From contig NC_071398.1 of the NCBI RefSeq assembly GCF_022682495.2, positions 99,121,880 to 99,185,879 of the forward strand: a DNA stretch of 64,000 bases. Direction: 5' to 3'. Shown here in pieces: positions 52,921 to 64,000 of the stretch; positions within the stretch are counted from its first letter, which is position 1; the number at the start of each line of letters is the position of its first letter. Source of the stretch: Desmodus rotundus. Lineage: Eukaryota > Chordata > Mammalia > Chiroptera > Phyllostomidae. The notes beneath the pieces were generated by a model. It saw only the letters and a list, made by a program, of their open reading frames with translations, searched no databases and was not told where the DNA came from. The position numbers were made by a program, and so were the translations under genes.

Positions 52921-55900
52921 CAACTGTCCATCACCCCCTCTCCTCAGGCGAGGTCACGCCTCCCAGGTCCCACCCTAGCTATGATCACTGTGCTGGAGGC
53001 CAGGACCTCGGCTCCCCTGCTGCCGCCCAGCCTTCTGCCTGCGTGGCTGTCCGCCTGTCTGTCCCCGCCGCCCGAGCGCCTGCCAGTGTCCCCTCTGCCT
53101 CTCCTAGGGTCCCGTCCCACAGATCCGTCCATTGTGTCATGGGGCTTTGCCTGGGTGTCCTGCTTCTGTGTCAGCCCTTCTGCTTCTGTGAGCCTCATCT
53201 AAAGAAACGGTGGTTTATTTACAAAAATAATCAAGGGGTACGGCGGGGAGAGCCTTCTGCGTCAGTGGCCCAGATAGAACACATCCCCTGCTTGCCCTGC
53301 GCCCCAGGCCTACCCTCTGCGTGGCCTGAGTAATTTATGTGTTGCAATTTGGGAAGTCTGCTCGTTTAAGAAGTCTCCATCTTGTTTGAATCTCCTCGTG
53401 GGAAACCCCCTTTTGGTTTAAGAAGGGGTGGGAACTGGGAACTCTTTCTTACGGCCTGGAACAAAAAGGAAGGTGCTTTTGGTTTGGTTTGCTTTTGCAA
53501 ATAAAACGTCCCTCCATTTGTCAGTAAAAACTGGGATGGGGAAAGTCCCCACCCTGACTCTGAAGGGCCTAGGCTGACCTTGCCCAGCTTGGCATCCTTG
53601 GCCCAAGACGGTGCCCGCTACTTACTGGTTGCCCAGTAAGTACTTGAAAGTGTTTGGAAGGGGCCCGATGAGAACAGCGTACAAACGGGAACGCCGCAGG
53701 GACAGGAGGAGAAACACGAGGGTGGAACCCCGGGGGGAGGCCGACAGAGTGAGCCAGGAAACGAGTTTTAGACCGTTAGGCTGAGCAGGGGAGCAGTGCG
53801 GTGACAGAGCCCAAGTGCACACTCGCATTCCGGGGTTTTGCCTAAAGTTCATCTCATGAACGCTCTTCCTGGTGTTTTTGTTGTTTTCGCCCACTAGCCT
53901 TGTAGGACGGCAAACGCACAACACAGTCGTTCACTGCTTGACGCTGGGGATGGGGAGGCCTGAGATGCGTCGTTAGGCGAGTCTACGGTGCAAGGCACCA
54001 CAGTGCACCCACGCACAGCTGGGGGGTGCAGCCCCTCCGTCCTCGGCAACAGAGCAACAGCCTGCACCGCGTGTCCTAGCGCAGAACGCCACGCCAGCAC
54101 GCGAGAGGGCGAGGCCACGGGAGACTCGGACCGCTGCAGGCGGACGTCACCGGCACACGGCCCTACGGCAAGCCTTCTTCGCAGGTGGAAAAGGTGCACT
54201 CCAAGGGAACCATAAAAAGCGCGCATCGTAGACACGCACACCGGGAACGATGTCGTTTATCACCCAGTACACCGCACACTGCACGTAAGTGGACGTGCTG
54301 CGCTTCCACGGGCCTGGCAGACAGGAGGTTTGGGCACAGCAGGGTCCAGCAGCACAGGGGGAGGCGTGGCTTTGCAACATCTCCGTGGCAACGACGTCAC
54401 GCCGCCGGCTACGACATCACGCGGGCTCCTCACGACAGACACGTCACTAGGGCGGCCACGATGTCTCTAGGCCCTAGAAACACAGTCTTAGGGCCCTCCC
54501 CGCCTCTCTGCGGCCTGTCGTTGGCTGAAAGGTGGTTCTGGGCGGAGACCGCACCCCACCGGGTGAGTAGCCCACGCGTTCTTCGCCCACTCCGTTGCTG
54601 GCGCTTAGGTAGGGTCTGTTTTGGTTGGTTGGGTCTGTTTTGGTTCGTGGTAGCATTAGTGAGGCAGACTACAGCAGCCCGGCAGAGCCGTCTCGCCGTC
54701 CCCCTGAGCAGGAGCCTTCTGCCATGTCTCCGGCCTGTCGCAGGCGGAAGAGCCCGTGAGAAGGGAGTGACTTCTACGTGCTGTAGGTGTAGGGCGGCCC
54801 AGGCGCGACTGGGGAGAAGCACATGGTACACCAGCTGGGGATACAAGGGCAAATAATGGAGAAACCCAAGGCCACTGGGGTCCTCAAAGACACCTGTGCT
54901 GTGAGAAGCTTCTCCGCTGCCTGGGAGGCCCCTGGACACAAGTTCCTACCTGGCGAGAACCACTGGCCAGAGAGGGGTTGGGAAAGACGCACAGAGGAGG
55001 TGGCCGCAAGGTGCATCTCAGAGGAGGAACACAGGTTCCCCAATAGGAACAGGAGAAGCAGACTCAGACCCTGGGAAGCAGGGCCAGGGGCAAGGCACAA
55101 GGTGGCTTGGAACTTCAGTGGGATGAGGGGACAAGGGGAAGGAGAGAATGCTGGAAGAGAAGGCAGTGGTCCGAGGGGTCTTGGGTGGTCTCCATTCTGC
55201 AGGCAGTGGGGAGCGATGACAGGGGAGGGCATGGGAAGAGCACATGAAATAAGATATATTGGCAGCGGGGGTGGAGAGAAAGACACGACCAGAGAAACAT
55301 CTCAGAAACAGAATGGCAGAACCGGATATCCATTGGGTGGTAAGTTTCGTCCAGAGAAGAGCATCCAGAACACTGACCGCCACTTTCTAGCCGCAGCGGA
55401 GACTGATGCTGCTACCAGTTCCCCGAGAGCAAATCCCTGGTGGACCTGGTCTGTGAGGAAGGCGAATGAATGAGCTGGGCCCTGGCCCTGGCTTAGGGGG
55501 CTGAGGCCGGCCAGCAGAGAGCAGTCAGGCACCTCCCCCCGGGTGGGGGGAGGGGGGAGGCAGCAGCAGGGCGAACAGGCTACCTGAGCAAGGCGTTTCC
55601 GCAGGACTCAACGCCGGGCCATCAGTAGGTAGTAAATATTTGTTGAAGGAATAGACAAGTGCTTCCCGAATTAGTCTGGAAACGTTACAAAAAAGCACCA
55701 CCAAGGTGGTTTTCCTCATTGTCCCTGCACTGTAATTTCTGATCCTCTGTCCAGATGGTAAGTGGGGAAAAAAACCAAAACCCTTCAATTCCCATCATTA
55801 TTGTTAGCCTGGGGATCTCATTCAACAAACCTTCTCCTTTTCAGATACCTCCTGGAAACTCCTCTTTCCAGTTCAAGTAGCCCGGCAGCACAGTGGAATC

Positions 55901-58320
55901 AATGGAAGACTCCAATCAGGTCAGAAGGGTCCTTTTTAAAGGAGCTGCGGCCTCCGAAAGGAAGGGGCTCTTGGGGGGGATTAAGTCAGTGCAGAGGCTT
56001 GAGGATAGCAGCTGTCTGTGCCCTGGCGGGTTGGCCTCTGAGTGCCTGTTCTCCACGGTGCACAGGAAAAGCACTCACCACCAGACGGGCCCTACCTTGA
56101 GAACTCCTCAGCGCCTTCCGCCTTCCGTCTTCTTAGAGATAAGATAAGGGACCCTCAGGGTCACCTGGTGTTGACAAATATATAGGAGCAGAATTTTCTA
56201 GGGCTGGGACTAGTGGGAGACGGTAGGAAGAGGGCGATGGGCACCAACATTTCCCGCAGATCCTAGTGATCGTGGTAGAACCTTCCCCACACCCGTGTTC
56301 TCCCTGGCGTCCCTCCCTCCTTGTGTTTGGAGACCTGTTGCCCCAGGACAGGTGGAATGTTGCTGTGAGTGGTGGTAACCAGAGGTTCCTGGGACACCGA
56401 GAATTTGACTGTTAATGGGTGAACATCAGACAGAGTCAAGGGTGAATCCTGAGCCACATGGGGAAATTTGCCTGAAGTTAAATCAGTTTCACTGACATTT
56501 CAATAGAAAGAACATCTTAATCCAGAAGGCGGGTTACATTTTTTACTAGAACTTCATGAAAAATCTGAGCGTTCTACTGTCTCCGATGTCCCTGGGCATT
56601 GCGGCACCAACTTGGAATAATAAGAGTAATGGGGCTCTTGGGAGGGGTTCATTGTTATGGGCCTCTTCAGTCACAGTGGCCAGGCCAAATATTCCAGGAC
56701 ACCCTCTGTCTCCCCATGCTCTGCAACCATCTCTGTACTCCACTGTGTCACCAGGAGGAGGTGTCCTGCAGAGGGTCGCGATCGTGCCTCTTACCAGGAG
56801 AGATGCTTCTCTGTGTGAGTTAGGCAATTGACATCTTGAGTTTTGTTACTGTTAGTGTTTCTGCATCCTTGTTGTGAGGGGCAAATGACACACTCTGGCG
56901 GAGCCTGCAGAGTACAAGACAAACTCTTTTTTCAATCACAAGAGAGGTAGGAGGAAGAAAAAAATAAACCTGAAAATGATAATCACTCTAGTAAATTCAA
57001 GTGGGAAAGGGGGGTGTAGAGTGCCCTTAACAGCTGCAGAGACTGAGGTTTTCAGGAATCTGAAAGGGTTACGTTATTTTACTGAACCAGGTATATTTTG
57101 TAGTTTCCTCACTCTGGGGAAACAGAAACTTAAGTTTTCAGGGCACAGATTTTTTCCCCAGTTAGGTTTGATGAATAAACTCTCCTGGTGTCTAGAACTA
57201 GTAAACATTTTAAGGCATATTCTTATCCTCTTAGCCTTGAGCTCTAAGAGGAACTTCAGGACAGTTTCAGATAAAACGAGGGTGGGTTTGATGCTAGAGT
57301 CCCACAGCTGTGACTTACTGAGGTCGAGCCGTAGGTCGAAAGTTGACAGTTCCGTGTCTGGCCCTCAGTGCTTCTAAATGTTTGTTGAATAAAGGGACCT
57401 ATCAAACAAATGAATAAACCAACACATATGGAATAAAGTAAATGTGTAGTTCTATTTAGGAGAGTCACCCAATTTGTTATTTCCTATCTGGTTATGTATT
57501 TGCCTGGGTGACAATTCACAATTACTGATTGTCCAAGTACCAACATTTGTATAGTTAAGGAATTTGGAACAAATTGCAGTTATTGGGCAATTACTCAGTG
57601 AGTGTCGGCTTTGCTAGCATAGGCCTCAATAATATTTAAAAATGTAAAATATAGTAAATAAGCCATGCCTTAAAGACATTGGGACAATTGGGCACCAATT
57701 ATAACCAATTATAAAATTGGTTGCCAATTATACAGTAGAATTCAGTGCTGGTGTCTGGTCCTCCAGCAATTATGATGAAAGAGATAAATACAATTAGTTT
57801 TAATATGTTAGAAGGTCTTCTGGGAAGGTAAGAGCTTGGGATTTGTGCAGAAGGAAAGAGATTTTCCAGCTGAAAGAAACAGTTTGAGTGAAAACACAGA
57901 GCTGGGAGTTCACAAGGCTGGACAGGTGGGGCCTTGAACGCCAGGGTAAGGGAGGCCAGAGGCCGAAGATCGCACTGTTGCTGGAACGCCCACAACCAGA
58001 GCCCAGGAGGGGCAAGTCTGAAATCCCGCCGCCACAGGGACAGGGCCCCAAACTCACTGCACTTTTATCAGCCACGAGTACACATAGAATTATGGGCTTC
58101 GAAATAAGAGGTAAATGTCACACCGGCAGCGGCACCGTGGTTTTCTTTTGTGTCACTGATCTGCAAAGACCAAAAGAGAAAAGTAGAATGCAGAAAAGTG
58201 ACTACGGAACGCGAAGAACGGGTGAAGGAGATAAATAACATTTATAAAAGTAGCCACTTGGGGGCGCGGGAATAAGTAACTTCACCTTCCTCTGTCATGG
58301 CGGTGAGACGAAAACGTGTC
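52921..58320. other. Region upstream of MPZL1, no gene recognised
   Basis: No protein gene is supported. It contains a CpG-rich DNA-transposon-like block (53.93-54.45 kb), an AT-rich stretch near 57.4-57.8 kb, and an old repeat near 57.83-58.0 kb. Long open frames (for instance 54185-54856 and 54823-55473) look like chance in GC-rich DNA. Confidence 0.6.
53925..54450. repeat. CpG-rich DNA transposon relic (family uncertain)
   Basis: cacagtcgttcactgcttga, gatgcgtcgttaggcgagtc, and later ggcaacgacgtcacgccgcc resemble a mammalian DNA transposon with ends rich in gtcgttaacg motifs. CpG density is unusually well preserved. Several CRE-like gacgtca or cgtcac sites occur. Confidence 0.45.
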
Positions 58321-58392
58321 GGCTCGTTGGTCTAGGGGTATGATTCTCGCTTAGGGTGCGAGAGGTCCCGGGTTCAAATCCCGGACGAGCCC
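58321..58392 (+). tRNA. tRNA-Pro (AGG)
   Basis: A 72-nt tRNA. Acceptor stem GGCTCGT pairs with ACGAGCC (58385-58391), discriminator C. The anticodon stem CTCGC/GCGAG encloses TTAGGGT, with AGG at 58353-58355 (read with inosine at the wobble position in the mature tRNA). The T arm is CCCGGGTTCAAATCCCGG. Internal A box TGGTCTAGGGG and B box GGTTCAAATCC drive pol III; TTTT at 58395-58398 terminates it. All stems are perfect, so it is likely functional. It decodes proline CCU and, as inosine, CCC and CCA. Confidence 0.98.
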
Positions 58393-59009
58393 ACTTTTCC
58401 TTCCTTATAGAATTATACATTTCTAAATAAATTTTAGAACACATCAAGAAATGTCGTGAGTACGTGTTGTTGCAAAACACAAAATCAAGACTTTCTGAAC
58501 CGAGAGGGCGCCTTACATTTAAATGCCATGAAAAGATGTCACGTGAAACCGTAGAAAGTTTGTAAGCAATGCAACACTGCAGACGCGGTCCCCATCCGGC
58601 CCAGTTCCAGAGCGGAGCGCGTGCGTCGCGGACGCAGAGTTCCGTTCTGGGTCGCCTGCAGGTGGGTGCGCTTTACACTCGCCCACACCGGATGCGTCTC
58701 CCGCCCGCGGGGCTGGGCGTCGGCTGCGGGAGCTCGGCACCCCATCACCCGGGATCCGCTAGTCCAGGTGCTCCTGATCCGGCCGGGAGGTGTTGGGGGT
58801 GCCCCGGATTCCACACGAGGCGACTCTTTTCCAAGCATGTGTGTTTTAAAGGGTACGAGCAATGGTCATGCCTCGCACCATATATTGTACGAATCGATCT
58901 CCTTCCATGCCTCGCTTCGCCAAATTAAGGCAATCGACATTCGAGCTCACGTTAGGAGGAAAAGGTTTTTTTACAATTGTTAAAAGGAGAAGGAAAAAGT
59001 AAAGAGCCT

Positions 59010-59081
59010 GGGCTCGTCCGGGATTTGAACCCGGGACCTCTCGCACCCGAAGCGAGAATCATACCCCTAGACCAACGAGCC
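59010..59081 (-). tRNA. tRNA-Pro (CGG)
   Basis: Minus strand, 72 nt, identical to the tRNA at 58321 except for the first anticodon base. The loop is TTCGGGT with anticodon CGG at plus 59047-59049, decoding CCG. Acceptor, D, anticodon and T stems are perfect, and the A and B boxes are intact. A T run (plus aaaaa, 58994-58998) lies about 12 bp beyond the 3' end as terminator. It converges on the AGG gene; the 617 bp between them (58393-59009) hold CpG-rich unique sequence. Confidence 0.98.
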
Positions 59082-59099
59082 GCTCTCGGCAAACACTGT

Positions 59100-60240
59100 C
59101 CTGGCGACTTCCTTCAGCCTTCCTCCGCCTCTCGCCCTGCTTTCCACGTGCCCGGCTGCGACCCTCCTCACCTCCCGGGTCGCACCCTCCCTAGGTCTCG
59201 GGCGCGGGGGAGGGGCCGCGGGAGCGCGCACTTCCTCGACCCAGCGAGTAGTTGCACGGGCTCCGGGATCCACGCCTCCGCCCGCTCCGCCTGGAAAGCC
59301 GCCCTCCCCGGGCGAGGATCGCCACGCCTTTCCACCTGCGCGGCGGCTGCGCGCCGGGACCCCGGGCGAGGACGGTGCGGGCGGGGCCTCTCGGGCGCGC
59401 GGGACGCCGCCCACAGCACGTCGCCTGGAGTCTCCCGGCCGCTGGCTTTCGCTCCCTGCGAGGAGCGTCCCCCTCTCCGCTGAGACTACCCTTAGTGCGC
59501 CCTCTACTCTCCGCCGCTCGGAGCCCCACAGCGCGCCCCGCGACCAGCACCCCGGGGCCCAGCCACACCCTGCACCCCCAGCCGACGCCCGCTGGCGGAT
59601 GGGTCTGGGAAACACGGCACGAGGAGCGGGCGAGAGCAGGGCACGCTTCGTCCCGGCGGGAAGCTGATGGGGAGAAACACTCTCCGGGGAAAGAGCGGAA
59701 CAGCCGACCTCCCCTAAGTGCACGGCGGACAGTGCCCTCTGTGAGAGCCCTGCACGCTTGGAACTCACGGGACACGCCTGACACCGTGCCCTTAGGTACC
59801 ACTGCTGTCCCCATTTTGCAATGAGGACATCCAGGCCCAGCGGCGTTTTAGCAGCTCACTGAGGCTACACGGCAAGGAGCGGTGGCTCCGGGTTAGGAAC
59901 CGCTGAGATCTCGGAAGGTGGCCTGAAGGGGGTGGATGAGGGAGCAGAGGTGGCTGCCTCCGTAGTGTGGAGGACCGAGGAGGCAGCGGCAGTGGGTAGG
60001 ACCTTCGCTCCGGCGCCTCCCCCTGCACAGAGCCGACGCTCAGGCCCTTGGCCCAGCGGGGCGGGAGCGCAGGTCTCCGCTTGTAGGCTCCGGCCCAGGC
60101 TCCCGCGTAGCCTCGCCTGCCTAAGCCCTGCGCTGCTCCTCCTTCCCCAGCCCCCTCCTCCCTCCTCCCGCCTGCGGCGAGCGGTCGGATGGCGAGGCCC
60201 CTCGTTTCTGAAGCCCTCCTCCATCCTCAGCTACCTTTAA
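59100..60240. promoter_or_regulatory. Orphan CpG island beside tRNA-Pro (CGG)
   Basis: A dense run of CpG and GC-rich text spans about 59.1-59.6 kb, with a second block to 60.2 kb. It starts directly at the 5' side of the minus-strand tRNA gene. No coding start, splice pattern or known protein text was found, so it may be a tRNA-flanking open region, a non-coding RNA promoter or an enhancer. Extents are judged by eye. Confidence 0.5.
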
Positions 60241-63200
60241 TTCGAGGTCACGGAGCCCGCAGCTGGCATCCTGGTCACACTGCTCTCTGAGGCCCAGGTG
60301 GTGCTTTTGCCCTCTCGCCTTTTGAGAGCTTTCGCTTGCCCCGCCTTCTCGGCTCTTCCCCTCCCCCCTTCCTATCTCCCCAGGGCAGGTGGCCTCTGGG
60401 CTGCCACTCAGTGATAGATCAGAGCCAGACCTCATGCCCTTGGGGAGGGTGACAGGGAAACACAAGTGAAGACACCTTACAACAAAAAGCAGAAGGTGAA
60501 AAACCTCTCTCCCCCTCTCTGGCCGTGGAGCATCTCAGAGCCCGTGGCTCCCCAAGTGGGCAGGAGCGTGTGCCTAGGGTGGGCAGCTGTGGCCCCATCT
60601 TTGCTTTAATGGTGCATGAAAATTGTGTGGGTACCCCCTCCTTCTGGCCTAAGGCCACTTGTCTCCCTTCTACTGTGCTAAGGATGGGGAGCTACCAGGT
60701 GGAGGGTGGGTTCAGAGTGCCAGTGGGGACTGAGGCGCTGGCAGTCAGCAGGGCCAGTCCTGAGCAGTCTGAGCTGTGCCCTCAGCTGTCAGACCGTGGC
60801 CCTGCGAGGCTCACTCTGCGCACCTGGGGATGCTGGGGCTCATTCCCCTGACTCACCGCCCTGTCCTGTGAGCGATGGCAAGGCTGGGCACCTCTGCTCC
60901 CTTTGTCAGGGTCTCCTCGGGAGGTTTTTGTTGTCAGTTGTTTTTAAATTCCCTACGCCTGCATTCTCATTGTTCGTATTGATTGTAGACTATTCCATCA
61001 AGGCAATATAGCATAATTCTCTTAATTGTTCTTCTACTGCGTGATAAATAAGTGGCATCCAACATGTCACTGGTATAGATGTTGAGTGACCCATTCGTGT
61101 ACACACTTCCCCATGTTTTACGGGATTTCCTTAGGACACGGTCCTGGAGCGGGAATGCCCAGATGCGTGTCCGAGAAATTCCGTGCCAAGGAGCTCAGCT
61201 TGGCTGCTGAGCACGTACGATGGAAACCCACGTGGAGGAAGAGGCTCTCGGAGAGCTAGGAACCCCGGGGTTCAATCTTTTCATTTAACTTAAGGGGTTT
61301 GGTGGCGTCAAAGCTTTTGAGAGTGGTGGCAATGTTAAAGTACCATTGCGCATAACAGTTTGGACGTGGGGTCAGATGCACGGGGGAGAGGGTGAAGATG
61401 ACGTAAGAAGAGACTAGTGCATTAAGAGATGATTAGAATAATTCTGGGGTAACATTACGGTTGATGCTTTGAAGCTGTGAATGGTTTTTCGAATCACTTT
61501 CGGTGAGGGGTTAGAGGGACTGTTTTGTAACCTGCGTGTGCTTGCTGGGGGGCTCTGACCCAGCCTAGAGTGCGTGCTGCAGCCATGGCTCTGATGCCGA
61601 GTGGTCAGTCCGTGGAGGTGCAAACACAATTTTGTCTGGTGGGTCTGCTATTTAAAGGAAGCTTCCTGTGAACTTGGCGCCCAGCCGGCCTGGCCTGTGG
61701 CTGTGCCGAGCCTTATTTGCTGCCTGGGAGTGAGGCACCCACAGACCCTTGGGCCACAGCAAGTCAGGGAGTGGAGATGTGCTTCGCCCACTGCAAGCAG
61801 GATCTGATTGAAAATTTGTTTCTTTTTCCAGACTCCAGTCTCCTGTCCTGCCATAGCTTCAGCTACTTCTTACTAAAAACATGTCTATGTGGTTCCCCTC
61901 CACGATCCTGTTTTCCTAAGGTTTATTGCATGCCTCCCTCTGAATAGTTCAATCCCTAAGTCATCAGCAAGGAGCTTGGAGTTGCCTCAGCCCTTTCCTT
62001 GTCCATTCAAAAGCTTTCCCTTGATTTCAGTTTTGAGAGCACGTGAAGTCATGGAGGTGGTGGGAATCTGCGGTCCAGAGCATGAAAAGAACCACATCCC
62101 ACTGGAATACCATCACTCCCCCCGGGATCTCATTGCCCGTGTTTTCTGCAGATGTGGTCTTGCTCTGGGTGCCAGGCGGTGAACAGAAGACACATTAGTT
62201 TCCATGATCAAAACTGATGGTTTTATGCAGAGAGGCTGAGGATAGTATGTTACAAAAAAAGAAAGATACATAATTACATAGTCTAAGATCCCAATTTTGT
62301 ATCAGCCAAGAATTAAAAGGAAAAACAAAACACGGATACTGCATGAAAAAACTACAAGAGAATTCGTAAGATATTAACACTAGTTATCTCCGGGTACTGG
62401 AATGATGAATAATTTTTTCTCTACTTCAACTATCTTCTTGTTCACAAATTTTCTAAATTAAAGCTGTATTGCTTTTCTAATGAGAAAAATTAAGCTAATT
62501 GCTATTTATTTTTAATTTTAATTTTTCAGTATTAGGTGACATGCAATATTCTGTTAGTTTCAAGTGTACAACGTAAGTGATTAGACATTTGTAGACTCTA
62601 TGAAGTGATCCCCCCAATAAGTCTAGAGCCCATCGGGCACCAAACATTTTTAAATCACAAGGAAAACAGGGTCCTTAAAACTCCTTGTCCCCTTGGGTTG
62701 GTAGAATGAAAACAGATGCAGAGTGAGAGGCCAAGCAGGCCCTCCTGTGTTCTCCTAGTGTGACCGCTTCCTGAGGCTGTCCCTTCTGAGGGGCGATGCC
62801 TGGCACCACGCAGCCCCCAGAGCCCCTTGGAGAGGCCAACGGCGGTGCCTGCCTCGTATGGGAGAAGGCGCGCCAGCCTCTGGTAATACCCACCCTTGGA
62901 GTAGCAGCCCGGTACTCATTCCAGAATCTCGTTTCTGAATGCTGGTTAAAGAGCAATTCAGGCTCCTGTCTTTAACACAGAGCCGTTGGTAAGTGTGACA
63001 GCTGACGCTCTGCGCTTGTCTAAGCCCAATTGGTCTTCTTAACTTTTATGCAGAATGACAGCATGAAGGGCCTGAGTCGTTGCTCGTGGGAGTACCCAGG
63101 GGACATCCTAGTCTGATTCCACAGCTCCCGGCTGCGCCCCGTTTCCCTCACAGCCTCTCTGTGGCTGTGCCTGGACCTGGGAGTGGGCTGTTCCCATGGA

Positions 63201-64000
63201 GAAGCCCACACCTTTCCAGGATGAGGAGGAGTGACAAGTTTCTTTGCCACTGTTTCTGAGGCCGGTGGCTTTATGCTGTGGCTCCCTTTTCCCCAGGAGA
63301 CGTACACCGCATTCATCGTCTGAAAGGTGTCCAACAACCACAGTTTCCTGCCTGTCTGCCCACAGCAGGATGACTTGGGCATTCCCACGGCTCTCCTGGG
63401 GTCCTGCTCTTCTCTGGCCACGGTCACCCTGGCCAGGACATCCCAGGACGGCCCGGGAGGCTGGGCTGCCCCATGCAAGACTGGGAGGCCAGCAAGTGTG
63501 TCTCCCGCCCCTAGCCAATGTTTCGCGCACTTAGCTCCTCTCTTGCGTGCCCTCTGGGAAGGTTTTGACCATGAACCCAACTCAGGCGCATTGACAGAGG
63601 AGGCCTAACCCGTGACCACGCTCAGGACGTGTTCTGACCGGGAGGGAGGACATGAGCCCGAGGCATCAGGCGTCTGGTAGCAGGTGAGGGAGTGCTGGGC
63701 CGTGGTGAGGATCCTGCCCCGAAATCGCTGCAGTCACGCACTCTGAACAAACACACAAGCAGCCGACGCCGCACGAGGCTGTGCATGCGCACCGGGAAGA
63801 ACGGGGCTCTGGGCGCAGCGGGGCCTCGCTACGGAGAAGAGCAGGCTGGCGCTCTCGCGCGGCCGCTGAAGGCCGGTCGTTCTATCCGAGGGGCTGCACG
63901 CTCTCGGCTTCTTCATGAGACCCCTGGTCACGCGTCATGTAGAGACATTCTGTTCCTACTGTCTTTGCCTCGGGCACGCATTTGGCTAGAAGTACTGAGA
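60241..64000. other. Intergenic DNA at right edge
   Basis: No gene recognised. There is an L1 relic at 62.50-62.65 kb and an AT-rich old repeat patch near 62.34-62.48 kb. By synteny RCSD1 should follow on the minus strand, with its 3' end nearest, but no RCSD1 exon text is visible, so it probably lies beyond the window. Confidence 0.6.
62500..62648 (-). repeat. L1 3' UTR relic, antisense
   Basis: tctgttagtttcaagtgtac, aacgtaagtgattagacatt, gtgatccccccaataagtct and agcccatcgggcacc are the antisense of an old L1 (L1MA-like) 3' region. The same family as the relic near 40.0-40.2 kb. Confidence 0.65.

Noticed and set aside
54185..55473. Frames of more than 200 codons upstream of MPZL1
   Set aside because: They overlap a transposon-like block and unique sequence, lack splice structure and recognisable domains, and mirror frames exist on the opposite strand.
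59067..59768. A 233-codon minus-strand frame and a 190-codon plus-strand frame in the CpG island
   Set aside because: Both strands are open at once because CpG-rich DNA lacks stop codons; the text is Arg/Ala/Pro-rich, and one frame overlaps the tRNA-Pro gene.
60241..64000. RCSD1 3' exons expected from synteny
   Set aside because: No matching protein text or clear terminal exon is visible; the gene is probably beyond the right edge.

Overview
The window is nuclear DNA from a mammal, very probably a bat. It carries ordinary GT-AG spliced vertebrate genes. It also holds four tRNA-derived SINEs of the VES type that is characteristic of Chiroptera, plus L1, L2, MIR, hAT, mariner and LTR relics. 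Bat family or species cannot be fixed from what is visible. There are no operons, CRISPR arrays or other prokaryotic features.

Layout. (1) From 1 to about 12.34 kb, plus strand: the last ten coding exons of ADCY10 (soluble adenylyl cyclase), coding for its C-terminal 507 residues and ending at a stop at 12041-12043 and an ATTAAA polyadenylation signal at 12311. Earlier exons lie to the left of the window. (2) From about 12.34 to 19.4 kb: intergenic DNA with MER5A, L2 and MIR relics. (3) From about 19.4 to 52.7 kb, minus strand: the complete MPZL1 (PZR) gene. Its six coding exons give a 269-residue protein, with a 19-kb first intron full of repeats and a CpG-island promoter at about 52.2-52.9 kb. 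(4) From 53 to 64 kb: upstream intergenic DNA with a convergent pair of tRNA-Pro genes (AGG on plus, CGG on minus) 617 bp apart, an orphan CpG island, and old transposon fragments. The order ADCY10 - MPZL1 - tRNA-Pro pair agrees with my memory of human chromosome 1q24.2, in inverted orientation. The next expected gene, RCSD1, was not found.

Function. The neighbouring genes are not known to work together. ADCY10 makes cAMP in response to bicarbonate and calcium, notably in sperm. MPZL1 is a cell-surface Ig protein whose two ITIM tyrosines recruit the phosphatase SHP-2. The tRNA-Pro genes serve translation. The two protein genes converge tail to tail across about 7 kb.

The most unusual parts of the window are in MPZL1 intron 1. 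These are a 5'-complete, ORF1-only LINE (HAL1-like) whose 5' UTR is split by an 823-bp solo LTR with a clear 6-bp target duplication, two same-strand copies of another LTR-like repeat (one of which has grown a GATA microsatellite), a mariner-type MITE, and a perfect 15-bp inverted repeat. I see no evidence of a novel multi-gene system.
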